Source: Thraustochytrium sp. TN22 | Taxonomy: Eukaryota > Sar > Bigyra > Thraustochytrida > Thraustochytriidae | DNA: 64,000 nt | Assembly (NCBI GenBank): GCA_013306675.1 | Contig: JABLUY010000033.1 | Span: forward strand, 124,001-188,000 | Direction of reading: 5' to 3' | In this document: in pieces, positions 45,747-55,600 of the stretch | Layout: each line of letters starts with the position of its first letter | How positions within the stretch are numbered: the stretch's first letter is position 1 | The notes under the pieces: model-generated | The model's input: only the letters and a program-made list of their open reading frames with translations | The model's database searches: none | Told to the model about the DNA's origin: nothing | Translations under genes and position numbers: made by a program

Positions 45747-48536
45747 TTAGGGCTGGCGGACCCATTGCACGTGCCGCCAGAAAGGGTGCTGACCGTCCAC
45801 CGGTCGGTGCACCGAGCGCTCCTTCGCAACATAGGCGCGGGCGCGATCAAGCACCTCCTCCGGCACCGCGAGGCTCATCTGCAGCCAAGGCGACCGCTCC
45901 ACGGCGTCCATCACCGTGCGCGGCTCCACGTTCACGAGCCAAGACATGAAGACGACCCAGTCCTGCAAGTGGAGCCGCAGGCGCTCCGGCGAGCGGGCGA
46001 GCATCTTCATCCCGCGCGGCCCGAGCCCTCTGCTCAGGTATGAGGGCTTGCGCAGCCAGTCCGTGACGAGACTCGCGATCTGCTTTCCCTGCAGCCATCC
46101 GAGCCTGGCATCGTCGTGCATCGCAAAGACCAGCTTGAGCGCTTCTTGCACGACTGCGTTCTGCTCCTCGGCCTTCCACACGTCCTGGACGTACGATCTC
46201 GCCGCCACGTCGAGCACCTTCTTGGGCCGGGCCACCGGCAGCGTCCGTGGCGGGTTCGAACGAATGGGTACCTGTGGACGAGAAGGCGGCCGCGGCGATG
46301 CGGCTTTAGGCACGTCCGGGCGTCGTGAACCGCCTTGCCTTTCTCTCCACTCCAACTGCAGCGCCATCGTTGCATGGACAAGGACGTTTTGCACTCTGTC
46401 TTCGTCATCAAACTGGTTCAAGCCGACCAGCATGACGGCAGTCTGCGCGCCAGAGAGCGCGTCGCGCATCGCCTCCCGAGCGACCCGCGTCAGTGCCAAG
46501 TCCTCCTGCGCTGCCTTGACCTCCGTCGTGCTTTGCAGTGGCCCGTGGCCCGCCGCCTCCCGCAGGACCTCATATGCAGCTCGCTCCGCCGCAACCGAGC
46601 CCACATCGAAGATCTCGAACATGCGTGCGCCGACTCGGAGACTTGCTCGGGTCAGCGCCGGGGCCACGGCGACTTGCTCTCTGTCTCCATGCTCCGCGTG
46701 CTGTTCGTGATCCTCCTCCTTTTCGCGATGGAGGGCCGCACCTGCGTCTGCAACAGCGGTCAACCGGTGCGTCTCGACGAGCCAGGAGCGCGTGTGCGTG
46801 TCAAGGCGCTGCACCGTCACTTCAACCTCGACGAGCTGGACGAGGAGCCTGCCCACCAGACACTCAAGCAATGTGCGGGCAGCTTCCTCCTGGCTCGCAG
46901 CACCCGGGTTGCCCAGACAGATGAAGGCCATGGCATCCGTCGCGACGCCTTGGTCCAGGGCTGCGTGGACATGCCGTGCAAATGGCCGCGGGCTGCCGTC
47001 TGGCCGGGGTCGCAGCAGATGGCCTTCAAAGTTGAAGCGAAGGCCGTCGCCGAGGGCGACGCGGTCGCCAGGCATGAGCCGCACGGTCGGCGTCGCTTGT
47101 CGCCGATCCTGTCTCTGGGTCGCAGCCGCGCCTTCTGGTCGTACCAGCACCTCAATTGGCCCCCGAGGGACATCCCTATTTATCCGCACGCCCGTGTGGC
47201 CACTGGAGGTTGAAGAGGCGCTCTGCGTCGAAGCTCGTGCGGCAACGCCCGCGATCGTGGAAGTGTCCTTGAACTCCGAGCACGCAATGGCCAGTCCCAG
47301 GGCCGGGGCTGCGGGGCTGCGGGGATTGACACTGCACGTCAGCGACACGGACTCGATCCCGTAGGTGCGCGTAAGCGAGACTGCGCGCAGTGCAACGCTC
47401 CCGTCGCCTGGCGGAAGCACGCACAGTGAACGAGGCGACGGCCCATTCACCAGCAATCGCCACGGGTCTTCGTGGCACACACATTCGTTTCCCAAGCCAA
47501 GCGGCTCCTGTGAGCGGTCGTCAAAGACCACGTTTTGCACCAGCAGCACGCACGCAGAGGATCCGAGCTTGGTACGGTGCGTGGAACTCAGCACGACAGC
47601 GGAGAAGTCCTTCGCGTGCGGCGCGGAGTCGCGCAGGGGGAACGTCTGCAGGCATCCAGTCTCCAGGTGCGACATGAAGCTGTTGAGCACTATGTCACGA
47701 GTTCCGGTGTAAAGGCTGAAGACCTCCAGGATGCCGTGGCGGTGCGCCACGAGCAGACGGCCGTCGTCCAGCGCGTGCAGATCTTGCGCCGAGTCAAGGA
47801 GGCCCTGGCGCGCGACACGCATATGTCGACGCAGCGCAGGATTGCGGCCGGGGAGAGCCTGCCTGACTCGAGCGCCGTGAATGCGCAGGATGCAAAGCTG
47901 CTTTCTAGACGCTGGGTTGTCGCGCTCCGCGTCGTCTTCCAACGGAGACGGCGGGACATCCAGCACGAAGAGACTGCCATCCCGCGGGCTTCGCGTCACC
48001 GCGCGCGGTGCGACCAAGCGCGAGATCAGCACGCAGACCGTTCCATCGTGGCGTACCAAGATGAGGTCCGCATGGTCGCCGACGTCACGGATGACTGCCA
48101 CAGTGCTTGCAGACACTGCGGCCAGCGCCCGCGGGTGCCCGCCCACTCTCTCGCACCAGGTTGCCAGCGTGGGAGCCGAGGTCGTCCCCACTGGCACCAC
48201 GACCTCGCCCACGCTTTGCGACGCAGCGCAAGCCCAAAAGACACGGCCTCCGCTCGAGCACAGCTGACGCGCCAGCCTCCGTGGCGAGGCCGGGCGCGTC
48301 CCGGCACCCTCCTCCGCGTTGGTCGCGGTCACGCAGTGCGCTTGCGCCCCCAGCTGGCTCAGGCGTTGCAGCGTGTCGTCGAGCGCCGTCGGTGCTTGCG
48401 CCACGCGGGCCGCGCTCTGGCGCGTTGTCGTGGAGCGCACGAGCTCGCCGCGACTGCATGCCTGGCGCCGGCGGCGGGCTTCAGCGCTCTCCCGCGGCGG
48501 CTGCGGCGTACGCCGCGCTGAGCGGCGCTCGCTCAT
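45747..48536 (-). CDS. Large protein of unknown function (929 aa)
   Basis: A single-exon 929-residue frame with balanced composition and many hydrophobic strands, clearly protein-like, but I do not recognise the family. Residues about 60-420 alternate short beta-like strands (GRVFWACAASQS, STVAVIRDVGDHADLILVRH, GSLFVLDVPPSP, RLLVAHRHGILEVFSLYTGT), suggesting a beta-propeller. Around residue 510 there is VRLMPGDRVALGDGLRFNFEG, which resembles the strand pair of an FHA domain. Later parts are helical (EEAARTLLECLVGRLLVQLV; a His/Glu-rich patch REKEEDHEQHAEHGDRE) and the C-terminal 180 residues form a helical domain (VVQEALKLVFAMHDDARLGW...LQDWVVFMSWLVNVEPRTV). No signal peptide or membrane helix. 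The ATG at 48536 (MSERRSARR) is used; the frame is open to 48680. It is divergent from the RanBP2-finger gene. Confidence 0.75.
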   Translation of the reverse strand: MSERRSARRTPQPPRESAEARRRRQACSRGELVRSTTTRQSAARVAQAPTALDDTLQRLSQLGAQAHCVTATNAEEGAGTRPASPRRLARQLCSSGGRVFWACAASQSVGEVVVPVGTTSAPTLATWCERVGGHPRALAAVSASTVAVIRDVGDHADLILVRHDGTVCVLISRLVAPRAVTRSPRDGSLFVLDVPPSPLEDDAERDNPASRKQLCILRIHGARVRQALPGRNPALRRHMRVARQGLLDSAQDLHALDDGRLLVAHRHGILEVFSLYTGTRDIVLNSFMSHLETGCLQTFPLRDSAPHAKDFSAVVLSSTHRTKLGSSACVLLVQNVVFDDRSQEPLGLGNECVCHEDPWRLLVNGPSPRSLCVLPPGDGSVALRAVSLTRTYGIESVSLTCSVNPRSPAAPALGLAIACSEFKDTSTIAGVAARASTQSASSTSSGHTGVRINRDVPRGPIEVLVRPEGAAATQRQDRRQATPTVRLMPGDRVALGDGLRFNFEGHLLRPRPDGSPRPFARHVHAALDQGVATDAMAFICLGNPGAASQEEAARTLLECLVGRLLVQLVEVEVTVQRLDTHTRSWLVETHRLTAVADAGAALHREKEEDHEQHAEHGDREQVAVAPALTRASLRVGARMFEIFDVGSVAAERAAYEVLREAAGHGPLQSTTEVKAAQEDLALTRVAREAMRDALSGAQTAVMLVGLNQFDDEDRVQNVLVHATMALQLEWRERQGGSRRPDVPKAASPRPPSRPQVPIRSNPPRTLPVARPKKVLDVAARSYVQDVWKAEEQNAVVQEALKLVFAMHDDARLGWLQGKQIASLVTDWLRKPSYLSRGLGPRGMKMLARSPERLRLHLQDWVVFMSWLVNVEPRTVMDAVERSPWLQMSLAVPEEVLDRARAYVAKERSVHRPVDGQHPFWRHVQWVRQP

Positions 48537-48856
48537 GGCCGGTGCCGCCACGAACTGCACTCCAGCAACTCCGGCACGCCCCTTCTGGGCTCGATTTGAT
48601 TGACATGAGATGGAAGGGCGCGGCGCCCTCCCGCGCCCTCCCGCGCGGCCAGCGCGCACTCGCGCCAGGTTCGCATACACCGGGGACGGTTCGCTTTTGT
48701 AGGCGCAGTGAAACGGTGTGTACGAACCTTGGCGCCGGCAACTAGCCGCAACTAGCCGTGTCGTTGACCGGCGCCGCGCAGCTGCGACGAACGTGCGCGC
48801 GCGCGCTTTCCAAGGCGCGCATTGTCATCCCCGCGCAAGGCCTCCCTGCAGTGGCC
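48537..48856. other. Short divergent promoter region
   Basis: About 320 bp shared by the unknown gene (-) and the zinc-finger gene (+). It contains a small direct repeat, AACTAGCCGCAACTAGCCGT, near 48740-48759. No gene. Confidence 0.6.
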
Positions 48857-49919
48857 ATGGCGCCCGCGACGGCGGCCACTGCGCTGGGCAAGGCGCGGCC
48901 CTTCCCGTGCACGGACGTGGACCGGGCGCTCACGACGCGGCCATTCTGCGGCCTGCTCGTGCCGCCGGACATCTTCAAGACGTCAGTGGTCAACCCGCTG
49001 CTCTTCGCGGACGAGGACGAGGAAACGAACGAGGCCAAGGATGCGGAGCGGGGCGGCCTAAAGGCGCTCGACCCAACGTGCTGGGCGTGCTGGCTGTGCG
49101 AGGCGACGAACCGCAAAGGCACCTTCTCATGCCAGCAGTGCGGGCGGCCGCGTGCGCCGGACTGGCTGCAGCTCGCCTCGGGCGACACGCTTGGCGTCGG
49201 GAATCTCGTGAAACTGTGGCGCAATAAGCAGATCTACGCGGGCCTCGTGACGCGCATCGACTACCTGAACCAGACGTTGACCTTGCACACGCTCAAGCTT
49301 AAGCGCGCAGAGGAGGGCGAGGAGGGCGCGTCATCGGACGGCCTGGTCGTGGCTTCCGACGCCCGGCGTGCGACCCCGCAGACGTTAACCATTCGCAGCA
49401 GCGAGGTGGAGGCAGGCAAGATCACCTTGATCTGGGGCGCCGCCCGAACCGAGCCGGAGGATCTTCCGCTCGCGCTCTGCATGTGTGAATTCCTGCTGTG
49501 CGGGCAGTGCGGACGTAAGTTGTGGGAGTAATCTCAGGAAAAGAGGGAGGTAGGGGCAAGAGGGCTCGAGCGCAAGGCTGACGTGAACTGCGCGCCGGCG
49601 TACATTCTTGATCGTCGCAGAGGTGAGCAAGCTGGGCAACGGGCGCGCGGCGCTGGACTCGGAGGCTGTGCGGGAGGACAAGCGCGGCCGGCTGCGCATG
49701 ATGCAGGAGGAGTTGCGCGGCCTGGACAACCAGGCGCGGTACCTGCAGCGCAAGTGGCGGGAGACCAAGTCCGGATACGAGGCGATGCGAGAAGCGCAGG
49801 CCGGCTTGGATGCCAAAAAGGCTGACATTGAGGCGCTGCGGAGCGAGCTTGCACCGCTGCAGCTGTGGTGCCCCTTTTGCGGCTGGAAGTGGCCGTCTGC
49901 ACGGCCCTTTTCTCTCTAA
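48857..49919 (+). CDS. RanBP2-type zinc-finger protein with C-terminal paired CxxC hairpin (two exons)
   Basis: A 318-residue protein encoded by exons 48857-49514 and 49621-49919. A RanBP2-type zinc finger lies at about residues 76-100: CWACWLCEATNRKGTFSCQQ CGRP (W-x-C-x2-C-x10-C-x2-C), a fold that binds RNA or ubiquitin. Next is a beta-rich segment, VGNLVKLWRNKQIYAGLVTR, like a small SH3/Tudor-type barrel. Exon 1 ends in LLCGQCG; splicing joins it to QVSKLGNG and an 80-residue helical hairpin (VREDKRGRLRMMQEELRGLD...), closed by WCPFCGWKW. The two CxxC pairs at the hairpin base look like one zinc site, as in zinc-hook-type coiled coils. The intron 49515-49620 (GTAAGT...CGCAG, phase 1) separates them. 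The start is the first ATG (48857); earlier in-frame codons lack ATG. The function is unknown. Confidence 0.78.
49515..49620 (+). other. Spliceosomal intron in the RanBP2-finger gene (106 bp)
   Basis: Donor GTAAGT, acceptor TCGTCGCAG, phase 1. Without splicing the frame stops within 17 bp; splicing yields CGQCGQVSKL and a further 99 residues ending in a CxxC. Confidence 0.85.
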
Positions 49920-49994
49920 GAGCTAGGCTAGGCTAGTTAGTAGCCACACGTGTCCTGTCTGGCCAGGGTCTGTCAAGGTGACAGTCTCCTCATT

Positions 49995-50068
49995 GTTTCT
50001 TTTCTTCATTTTTTTCTTTTCTTTTCTTTTCTTTTCTTTCCTCCTCCTCCTTTTCTTTTTCTCTCGCC
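49995..50068. repeat. Polypyrimidine (TTTTC)n tract in convergent gap
   Basis: TTTTC/CTTTT repeats followed by CTCCTCCTCC between the zinc-finger gene and Msp1 stop codons (230-bp gap). No gene in this gap. Confidence 0.9.
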
Positions 50069-50149
50069 AGTGCGCGTGCTCCTTGATTATGCTCACTCAT
50101 CTCAGGCTACTTACTTACTCGCTTCACATCACGGTCAGGAACATGGACG

Positions 50150-51595
50150 TCAATCAAACTCGGCATCGGCGTCGGCGTCGAGTTCGTCGATCTCAGGCTG
50201 GTGTTTGCCAGCAGAGCCATTCCGGGGCGGCGCGCCGTTCGTCGCGGCCGCGGCGGCAGCGCCCTGCAGCGCCTGCTCCATGAATGCGCGGAGCATGAGC
50301 TGGATCTGATCGTCGGAGACGCCACCGGGCCCGGCCTGCTTGGCGGCGGTCTCGTCCTGGTATTCGTAGGCGGCCTGACCGGTAGCGCGCACATCCTTCA
50401 TGGCAGTGAGGAAGTCTCTGACGTTGAGCTTGCGCAGCGCGCGCGTGTCCTCCTGGAGGTCGCCGCTTGCCCGGCACTCTTGGGCGAACTCGCGAAAGGG
50501 CAGCATGGCCGCGGCCTGGCAGAGCTCCTTGATGTCGCTACCGCTGTAGCCATTGAGGAGGTTGGCGAGCTTGCCGAGGTCCTTGGCAAGCGAAGGGTCG
50601 AGGTCCTCGTCCTGCAAGTAGATCCTGAGGATCTGCAAGCGCTGCTCTACGGTGGGCAGGTCGAGCTTGAAGGTGCGCGGCATGCGGCGCAGAATGGCCT
50701 GATCTACGTCCCACGGCCGGTTCGTGGCGCCTACGACGATGACGCCGTAGGCACGGCCGTCGCGCGGGATGTCCTGCGTGAGAAGACCATCCCAAAGCGC
50801 CATGAACTCGGCCTTCATGTTGCCCTGCGCGGCGTGGTCGTCGCTGGTGCGCTCTCGGAGGAAGGAGTCGATCTCGTCGATGAAGATGACGCAGGGCGCT
50901 AGCTTCCAGGCGAGCGAGAAGGTGGCGCGTACAAGCTTCTGCGACTCGCCAAACCACTTGTTCATGGTCGTGGACATTTGCAGGTTGATAAACGCCGCGC
51001 CTGACTCACGCGCGATGGCCTTGGCCATCATGGTCTTGCCCGTGCCAGGCGGCCCGAAGAGCAAAATGCCCTTGGGCGGGCTCAGCAGCTTGCTGCGGCC
51101 CTGGAAGAGATCCGGCCGCCGCAGCGGGAGCGCCACGATGTCGAAGATCTCCGTCTTGACATGGTCCAGGCCGCCAATCATGTCGAAGCTCACGTCGATG
51201 TCCTCGGGGTAGATGAGGTCGTTCGCCACGATCACCTCGTACTCGTTCATCTCAAACGGCTGCCGCCCGTTCGCCAGCAGCTTCTCCACCAGCTGCCGCT
51301 TGCTCGCCTTGGCCGCGTCCTTTTGCTTGCGCATCGGGTCCATCTCGCGCATGAAGTAGCGGATGCCGAAGAAGAGTAGCGCGTACGACGCCGTCATGGA
51401 CACCAGCTCTATTGCCAGATTCTGCACCACCGCGGAAGTCGACGGGCCCGACTGCGCGCCGCTGCCGCCCGCGCCGCCGCCCGCGCCCGCCGCGCCGGCC
51501 GCCGCGCCAGCCGCGCCCGGCGTCGCCGCCGCGCCCGTCGCCGCATTCACGTTCATGGCGCCGCCGGTCGCCGTCCGCCGCGCCGCCGCCGCCAT
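50150..51595 (-). CDS. Msp1/ATAD1-type AAA+ ATPase, mitochondrial outer membrane
   Basis: A 481-residue AAA+ ATPase. After an Ala/Gly-rich N terminus comes a single transmembrane helix (LVSMTASYALLFFGIRYFM, about residues 77-95), then a linker and an AAA domain. Key elements are Walker A GPPGTGKT (about 178-185), pore loop NKWFGESQKLVRA, Walker B VIFIDEIDSFLRERTSDDH, sensor GATNRP and the arginine-finger region LRRMPR. The WFGES loop, ERTSDDH and single N-terminal anchor are typical of Msp1/ATAD1, which extracts mislocalised tail-anchored proteins from mitochondrial and peroxisomal membranes. The C terminus is acidic (IDELDADADAEFD). The frame is open to 51913, but the added part is poly-Gly/Pro repeat DNA; the ATG at 51595 fits family length. 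It is divergent from the giant scaffold gene. Confidence 0.92.
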   Translation of the reverse strand: MAAAARRTATGGAMNVNAATGAAATPGAAGAAAGAAGAGGGAGGSGAQSGPSTSAVVQNLAIELVSMTASYALLFFGIRYFMREMDPMRKQKDAAKASKRQLVEKLLANGRQPFEMNEYEVIVANDLIYPEDIDVSFDMIGGLDHVKTEIFDIVALPLRRPDLFQGRSKLLSPPKGILLFGPPGTGKTMMAKAIARESGAAFINLQMSTTMNKWFGESQKLVRATFSLAWKLAPCVIFIDEIDSFLRERTSDDHAAQGNMKAEFMALWDGLLTQDIPRDGRAYGVIVVGATNRPWDVDQAILRRMPRTFKLDLPTVEQRLQILRIYLQDEDLDPSLAKDLGKLANLLNGYSGSDIKELCQAAAMLPFREFAQECRASGDLQEDTRALRKLNVRDFLTAMKDVRATGQAAYEYQDETAAKQAGPGGVSDDQIQLMLRAFMEQALQGAAAAAATNGAPPRNGSAGKHQPEIDELDADADAEFD

Positions 51596-51644
51596 GCCGC
51601 CGCGGCCGCCGCCGCCGCCGCCGCCGCGCTGCTGCCGCGCCGCC

Positions 51645-51678
<34 letters not shown>

Positions 51679-52646
51679 GCCGCGCCGCGCCGCGCGCGCA
51701 GCCCCTCCGCGCGCAGAACGATTTCTGCGGCCGCGACCTCCGACGAGGGAGCCGCGGTCTGGCTGGCAAACTCGGACTCGGACTCGGACCCGGACTCGGA
51801 CTCGGACTCGGGCCAGCGAGAGCCCAGGTCACGACCCGACCTGGAGGGCCGGGCCTGCGCCGCGCGCGCGGGGGTTGAGGGCGGCAATGCACCGACACGT
51901 TCCGTGCCGTCATGCGCCGTCAGCCGGCAGGGCGAGAGCTGCGGCACGTGCGCGCTGTGCCGCGCCGCGTCATCGTCAGGGGCGAGGACGTGAAGAACGT
52001 GCCGCAAGAGGCCGCGAGAGGAAAGGCCGCAAGGGGCTGCAGGGAAAATGTTTCAAGATGAAGGGGATCGTGACGAAACTGCTGGCTTGAGCCTTGCGGG
52101 GGCTGACGAGGCAGGCAACCAAAGCCAATGTACATTCCATCCTCGCTGTCTGGCAGAGCACGCCTTCATATGAGACCGGCACGCGCACCCACCCACCAGC
52201 CATGCGAACCTCGCCGTTGCATTACTTCAGCGCCAACCCATCCGTTCCACGATGCTCGCTCGCGTGTTGTTTTTCAAGATATGCGCTCTTCGTCTGCGTC
52301 GCGTTCTCCACGCCATGCTCACAGTCAGTGCCGACGCGTCTCGCGAATCCCACCTTACCAACACACATGCGACGCTGACCTTGGCGCAGTCTCCAGCCAC
52401 AGCCAGCAGCCAGGCAGCCTGCGCCGCTTGCGCCGCTTGCGCCGCTTGCGCCTCTCGCGCCGCGCGTCCTGCCGCTGCCGGAGGCGCCCGCGCCGCGCAG
52501 CCCAGGTCCTGCCCTGCCCTGCCCTGGCACTGGCAGCCTGCTCACCGGAAAAAATTCGTCCCTCGCCGCCGGCGCCACCGCGCAAGCCCACAACGCCCGC
52601 GCGCGCGCGACCGGCGCGGCGCGGCGCGGCGCGGCGCGGCGCGGCG
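51596..52646. other. Divergent region rich in GC simple repeats
   Basis: This lies between the Msp1 and giant-scaffold starts. It contains (CCG)n at about 51600-51680, (GGACTC)n at about 51770-51815, four CTTGCGCCG units at about 52425-52455, and (GCGGC)n/(GGCGC)n leading to the scaffold ATG at 52647. Both flanking frames stay open through these repeats but look non-coding. Confidence 0.7.
51770..51815. repeat. (GGACTC)n hexanucleotide array
   Basis: About seven GGACTC/GGACCC units in tandem between Msp1 and the scaffold gene. Confidence 0.9.
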
Positions 52647-55600
52647 ATGGAGGCGCGGCTGCCCGCGGTGGCGGGCCGCGGCGCGGCGGCGGGCGGGCGC
52701 GGCGACGGGCGCAAGCGGCCGCGCGCGGCGCGCAAGGCCGCGACGCAGGACGACGACCTGCTGCGGCGCGCAGTGCCGGCCGAGGAGGACGACGCGGAGG
52801 ACGGCGCGGAGCGCGGCGACGGCCGGGGCGCCAGGGGCGCGGCCTATGGAGGGCCGCACCTGGTGTCGGCGGCTATGCACTCGCCGACGCAGCGACGGGC
52901 GTCGCCGCGCAAACTACCCGGCCTGGGCGCGAGCGCGGCTGCGGCCGCGGCCACGAGGAAAAAGCAGGTGCGCTCGCCGCCCGGGGCAAGGCTGCTCGAG
53001 GCCAGGGCCAAGGGGAGTCCGCGCCGGGCGGCGACGTCCATGGCTCAGCTGCAGGAGCTGCTCTCCAAGGTGAGCGCGCTCTCGCTCGCGGAGCGCGCGC
53101 GAAGCCCGCGGCTCGGGATGCTGGGAGGTCTCGACGGCCAGCCAATCTCGCCCTCATCCGCGATGCGACGCGACCATGCCGACGCTGCGGCCCTGGCAAA
53201 AGCCGCTGCCGCGCTGGCAGCACGCGAGAAGGCGGCGCTAGAGGTGGAGGCCGTCCTGCTCGAGATCCCGTACGGCCACCTCCTGTTTGAGCCCATGAGC
53301 CGCGTCCCGGCGCGCACCCTCGACCTGCGGCGCTGGAGCGAGCTGCTGGACGACGACGGCCTGGCCAGGCTGACAGCGTGCGCGGGGCGCGCATGCGAGG
53401 AGCTCGACCTGCGCGGGGCGCGTCGGCTGAGCGATGCAGGCCTGGAGCGCGCCGTCCGGCACTGCGCTTCGGGTCTCCGAGTGCTGCGCATCGGCGGGTG
53501 CGGCGCCGTCACGGACGCCGGCGTGGAGGCGGCGCTCGCGGCGGGTGGTGGGTCGCTGGTCGAGCTGGACCTCTCGCGATTCGCTGCGCCACCACTCGAC
53601 GAGGAGGACGCGGGCGCCGGGCTGGTGGACAGTCTCTGGTGCGCGTGCTGCGGTGGGCCGCACCTGCGCTGCACAGACCGGGAGCGCGACGCGCTCCTCC
53701 GCGAGCACGAGCGCGAGCCAGAGCTGGCGCTCACGGCGCGGGGTCTGCGTGCTGTGGCGCGCTTCTGTCCAGAGCTCCAGGTGCTTGCGCTGCGTGAGCA
53801 GCGCGAGGCTGTGTCCAACCAGACGATGCTCTTACTTGCCGAAGCATGCAAGCAGCTGCGCGGCGTGGACCTGGGGTGGTGTGCGCGTATGGGGTCCATG
53901 TCGCTCAAGGCGCTGGGCGCCGCGTGCGGGACGCAGCTGCAGGACGTGCGGCTGGCAGGGTGCAACCACACCGACGATGAGACTTTGCACGCGCTCCTGG
54001 CCAAATCCTTTGGCTTGCGCTACGTGGACCTGTCTGGTCTGGGCAAGCTCACGGATGATGGTCTTCGCGTCTTCATGGACACGCAAACCCGCTTCGGACA
54101 CGTCCCGCACCGCGGCTTCCGACACATGCGCACGCTGAACGTGCGAGAGTGCGAGGAGCTGACAGACATCTCGCTGGGGTGGATTGCGTCGGGATGCCCG
54201 CAGCTAGAGTTGCTTGACGCGCAGGGGTGCGAGGGTCTAGGCGACTTTGGTTTGCGCAGCTTGGGCGGCCTGAATGAGCTGCGCGTGCTCAACCTGGCGC
54301 GGTGCTCAGGGATCTCAGACGCCGGCATCATGCAGTTGATTTCCAACGCCAAGGTGGAGTTCGGTCTGCTGGCGCTCCCGCAGCTGCACACGATCATCCT
54401 CTCGGACTGCACGCGCGTCTCGCAGCGTAGCCTACAGCCGCTGGTGGAGGCGCTGGCGAACTCGCTGACGCGACTGGAGATTGCGCGCACAGGGCCCGTG
54501 GGCGATGACTTCTTGCGGCAGCTCGCCATGCACTGCGGCGCGCGCTTGGAGACGCTCGTGGTGACCGGCCATGCTGGCCTTTCGGCAGCAGGCCTGGGCG
54601 CGCTCGGCCAGCGCTGCAAGTACTTGCGCGATCTGGATGTGGCGCAATGCCCGGGTGTGGGCAGGGACAGCCTCGTCGCGCTGCAGCCGCTGCGGCACGT
54701 GCACGCCCTGGACCTCTCACATTGCGCACGCCTCGTGGAGCACGGCGGCGTGCTGGCCGTCCCGAACTGGAAGCTCCAGGTGCTGCGCGTGCGCTCATGC
54801 GCGGCGCTCTCGGACGCCGCGCTGCTCGCTCTCTTGGGCCTGTGCCAGGAGCTGCGCACGCTGGACGTGGCCGGGTGCTCAGCGCTCACGTCGGCCGGCG
54901 TCGCGACGCTTGTGCGCCGCGGCGGGGCCGGCGCGTTGCCGCCGCACCTGGACATGATCAACGTCAAGCATTGCGAGCAGGTGTCGGACGAGATTATGGC
55001 TCAGCTCGCGGCGCAGCGCCGGGCTGCTGGCCTCGCGTGCGCCTTTGTCAAGTCGGCGCGCTGGCGAGGCGTGCTGCCCGACGCCAGCCGCCGGCAGGCG
55101 CTGCACGCGCAGCGGCAGCAGCAGCGGCAGCGCGACATGGCCACCGCGGCCCTCACGCTGCAGTGCGCTGCGCGCCGCCGCAGCGCGTGGCGGGAGCTGC
55201 AGCAGCTCAGAGCCGCGGACTTCTTGCGACGCACGCAAGCGGCCACCCAGTTGCAGCGCGTCGTCCGCGGGCACCTGGCGCGGGCCTTTCTGCGGGAGCT
55301 GCGGCACGCGCTGCGCTATCTGGCGGTGCGCATGCAGTACCTGTACAGGCGGCATCGCGTGGCGAAGCTTACGCGGCGCGCCCTGGCCATTTGGGGCTCG
55401 CGCCTGCTGTCGCGGTGCTTCTTCACATGGCGCGAGAACGCCGATGCGCGTCGCGCGGAGCGGCTGGCGGCCTCCGCGGAGCGCGGTGCGATGCTGGCCG
55501 CGGAGCACTTTGCCGGCAGACTTGCGCGCCGGTCGTGGGACCAGTGGCGCCTCTACGTGTCGCACCAGCGCTGGAAGCACGAGCGCTACCCCAAGGCGCA

